A stretch of 13,242 nucleotides of DNA from MFZZ01 sp964610165. GTDB taxonomy: Bacteria > Patescibacteriota > Microgenomatia > UBA1406 > GWC2-37-13. A model generated the notes under the pieces. That model had not been told where the DNA came from. It saw nothing but the letters and a program-made list of their open reading frames with translations, and did not search any database. How positions within the stretch are numbered: position 1 is the stretch's first letter; each line of letters starts with the position of its first letter. The position numbers were made by a program, and so were the translations under genes. Below are positions 12,982 to 13,242 of the stretch, one piece after another. Location: assembly GCA_964610165.1 (NCBI GenBank), contig CAZSUZ010000031.1, positions 1 to 13,242 on the forward strand, read 5' to 3'.

Positions 12982-13001
12982 TTATTGCTATAATTGTACC
13001 A
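12982..13001 (+). promoter_or_regulatory. alaS promoter -10 region, second copy of a 20-bp repeat
   Basis: The 20-mer ttattgctataattgtacca is identical to 12003-12022. TATAAT at 12989-12994 ends 9 nt before the alaS ATG at 13004, so the leader would be about 3 nt. No Shine-Dalgarno is present. The TATAATTGTA core also gives a TACAAT box on the minus strand, facing the terminator at 12885-12933. Confidence 0.65.
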
Positions 13002-13003
13002 CT

Positions 13004-13242
13004 ATGTCACTAACTCATCGAGAGCTCCGTAACAAAATAAGAGAATTTTGGAATTCCAGAGATCATGCAGAAGTTCCAGCAACTGCACTTGTTCCTCAAA
13101 ATGACCCTACCACATTATTTACTGGTTCAGGTATGCAACAGTTTGTTCCAAATTTACTGGGACAACCACATCCTCAAGGAACTCGTTTATATAATATCCA
13201 ACATTGTATTCGTGTGCAAGACATAGAAGAAGTAGGAGATAA
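13004..13242 (+). CDS. alaS: Alanyl-tRNA synthetase, N-terminal part (runs off the window)
   Basis: The frame starts at ATG 13004 and is still open at the right edge (79 full codons). It shows the class II AlaRS N-terminus: LTHRELRNKIREFWNSRDHAE (first 22 or so residues), VPATALVPQNDPTTLFTGSG (motif with N-D-P-T-x-L-F-T), MQQFVPNLLG, and NIQHCIRVQDIEEVGD. Most bacteria read 'QKCIRAGGKHNDLENVG' in the last block; here the AGGKHN part is missing and DIEEVG follows directly, a form I associate with CPR and archaeal-like enzymes. The enzyme charges tRNA-Ala. The editing and C-terminal domains lie outside the window. The start is supported by the family N-terminus and by the -10 box 9 nt upstream. 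Confidence 0.93.
   Translation, partial: MSLTHRELRNKIREFWNSRDHAEVPATALVPQNDPTTLFTGSGMQQFVPNLLGQPHPQGTRLYNIQHCIRVQDIEEVGD

Noticed and set aside
12827..13003. T-box or other amino-acid-responsive leader for alaS
   Set aside because: No T-box antiterminator sequence is visible, and the alaS promoter lies downstream of the terminator, so that hairpin is not in the alaS mRNA.
1..13242. Recoded UGA (Gly) as in Gracilibacteria/Absconditabacteria
   Set aside because: UGA ends the genes at 1770-1772 and 10604-10606, and the long frames contain no internal UGA that would need recoding.
1..13242. CRISPR array, insertion sequence, phage attachment site, tRNA or rRNA
   Set aside because: I saw no regularly spaced repeats, transposase or integrase motifs, terminal inverted repeats, tRNA cloverleaf or rRNA-like sequence in the window.

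Overview
The window is an AT-rich bacterial chromosome segment with very short intergenic spaces. It most likely comes from the Candidate Phyla Radiation (Patescibacteria), perhaps a Microgenomates-type lineage. Supporting traits are a stand-alone 5'-3' exonuclease, a SecA with an extra loop before its ITYG-SEFGFDYLRDN block, an AlaRS start whose cysteine block continues as QDIEEVGD, single-domain NAD(P)HX dehydratase, and many small unknown membrane or exported proteins. UGA is used as a stop (for example at 1770-1772), so the recoded UGA=Gly lineages are unlikely. The lineage is an inference from protein features; no rRNA is present.

Layout. Plus strand, 1-6576: the 3' end of ftsH; a long hairpin; a 5'-3' exonuclease; a small membrane protein overlapping a MazG-like pyrophosphohydrolase; glmS; an ABC exporter locus broken by a 100-N assembly gap (ATPase N-terminus on the left, ABC-2 permease C-terminus on the right); and a long divergent adenylosuccinate synthetase. 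Minus strand, 11999-6640: an NnrD-type dehydratase, a membrane-anchored protein with a glucodextranase-B-like domain, an exported protein overlapping it, secA, and a small membrane protein that ends at a clear intrinsic terminator. Plus strand, 12165-13242: an operon of two small membrane proteins, a strong terminator, and the 5' end of alaS.

Genes work mainly in housekeeping: membrane protein quality control (FtsH) and export (SecA), primer removal or repair (exonuclease), nucleotide sanitation (MazG-like), amino-sugar synthesis for the envelope (GlmS), AMP synthesis (PurA), cofactor repair (NnrD) and tRNA charging (AlaS). No mobile element, CRISPR array, tRNA or rRNA was found, and I see no clear new multi-gene system.

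The most interesting signals are: (1) most housekeeping starts lie only 6-10 nt downstream of a TATAAT-like box with no Shine-Dalgarno sequence, implying leaderless or nearly leaderless mRNAs, whereas three small membrane-protein genes have proper leaders and strong Shine-Dalgarno sites; (2) the stand-alone exonuclease ends in QIDLFS, a close match to the beta-clamp-binding motif; (3) the adenylosuccinate synthetase is about 120 residues longer than usual and altered in conserved motifs; (4) a 20-bp promoter sequence occurs twice, once at alaS and once in the nnrD/12165 divergent region.
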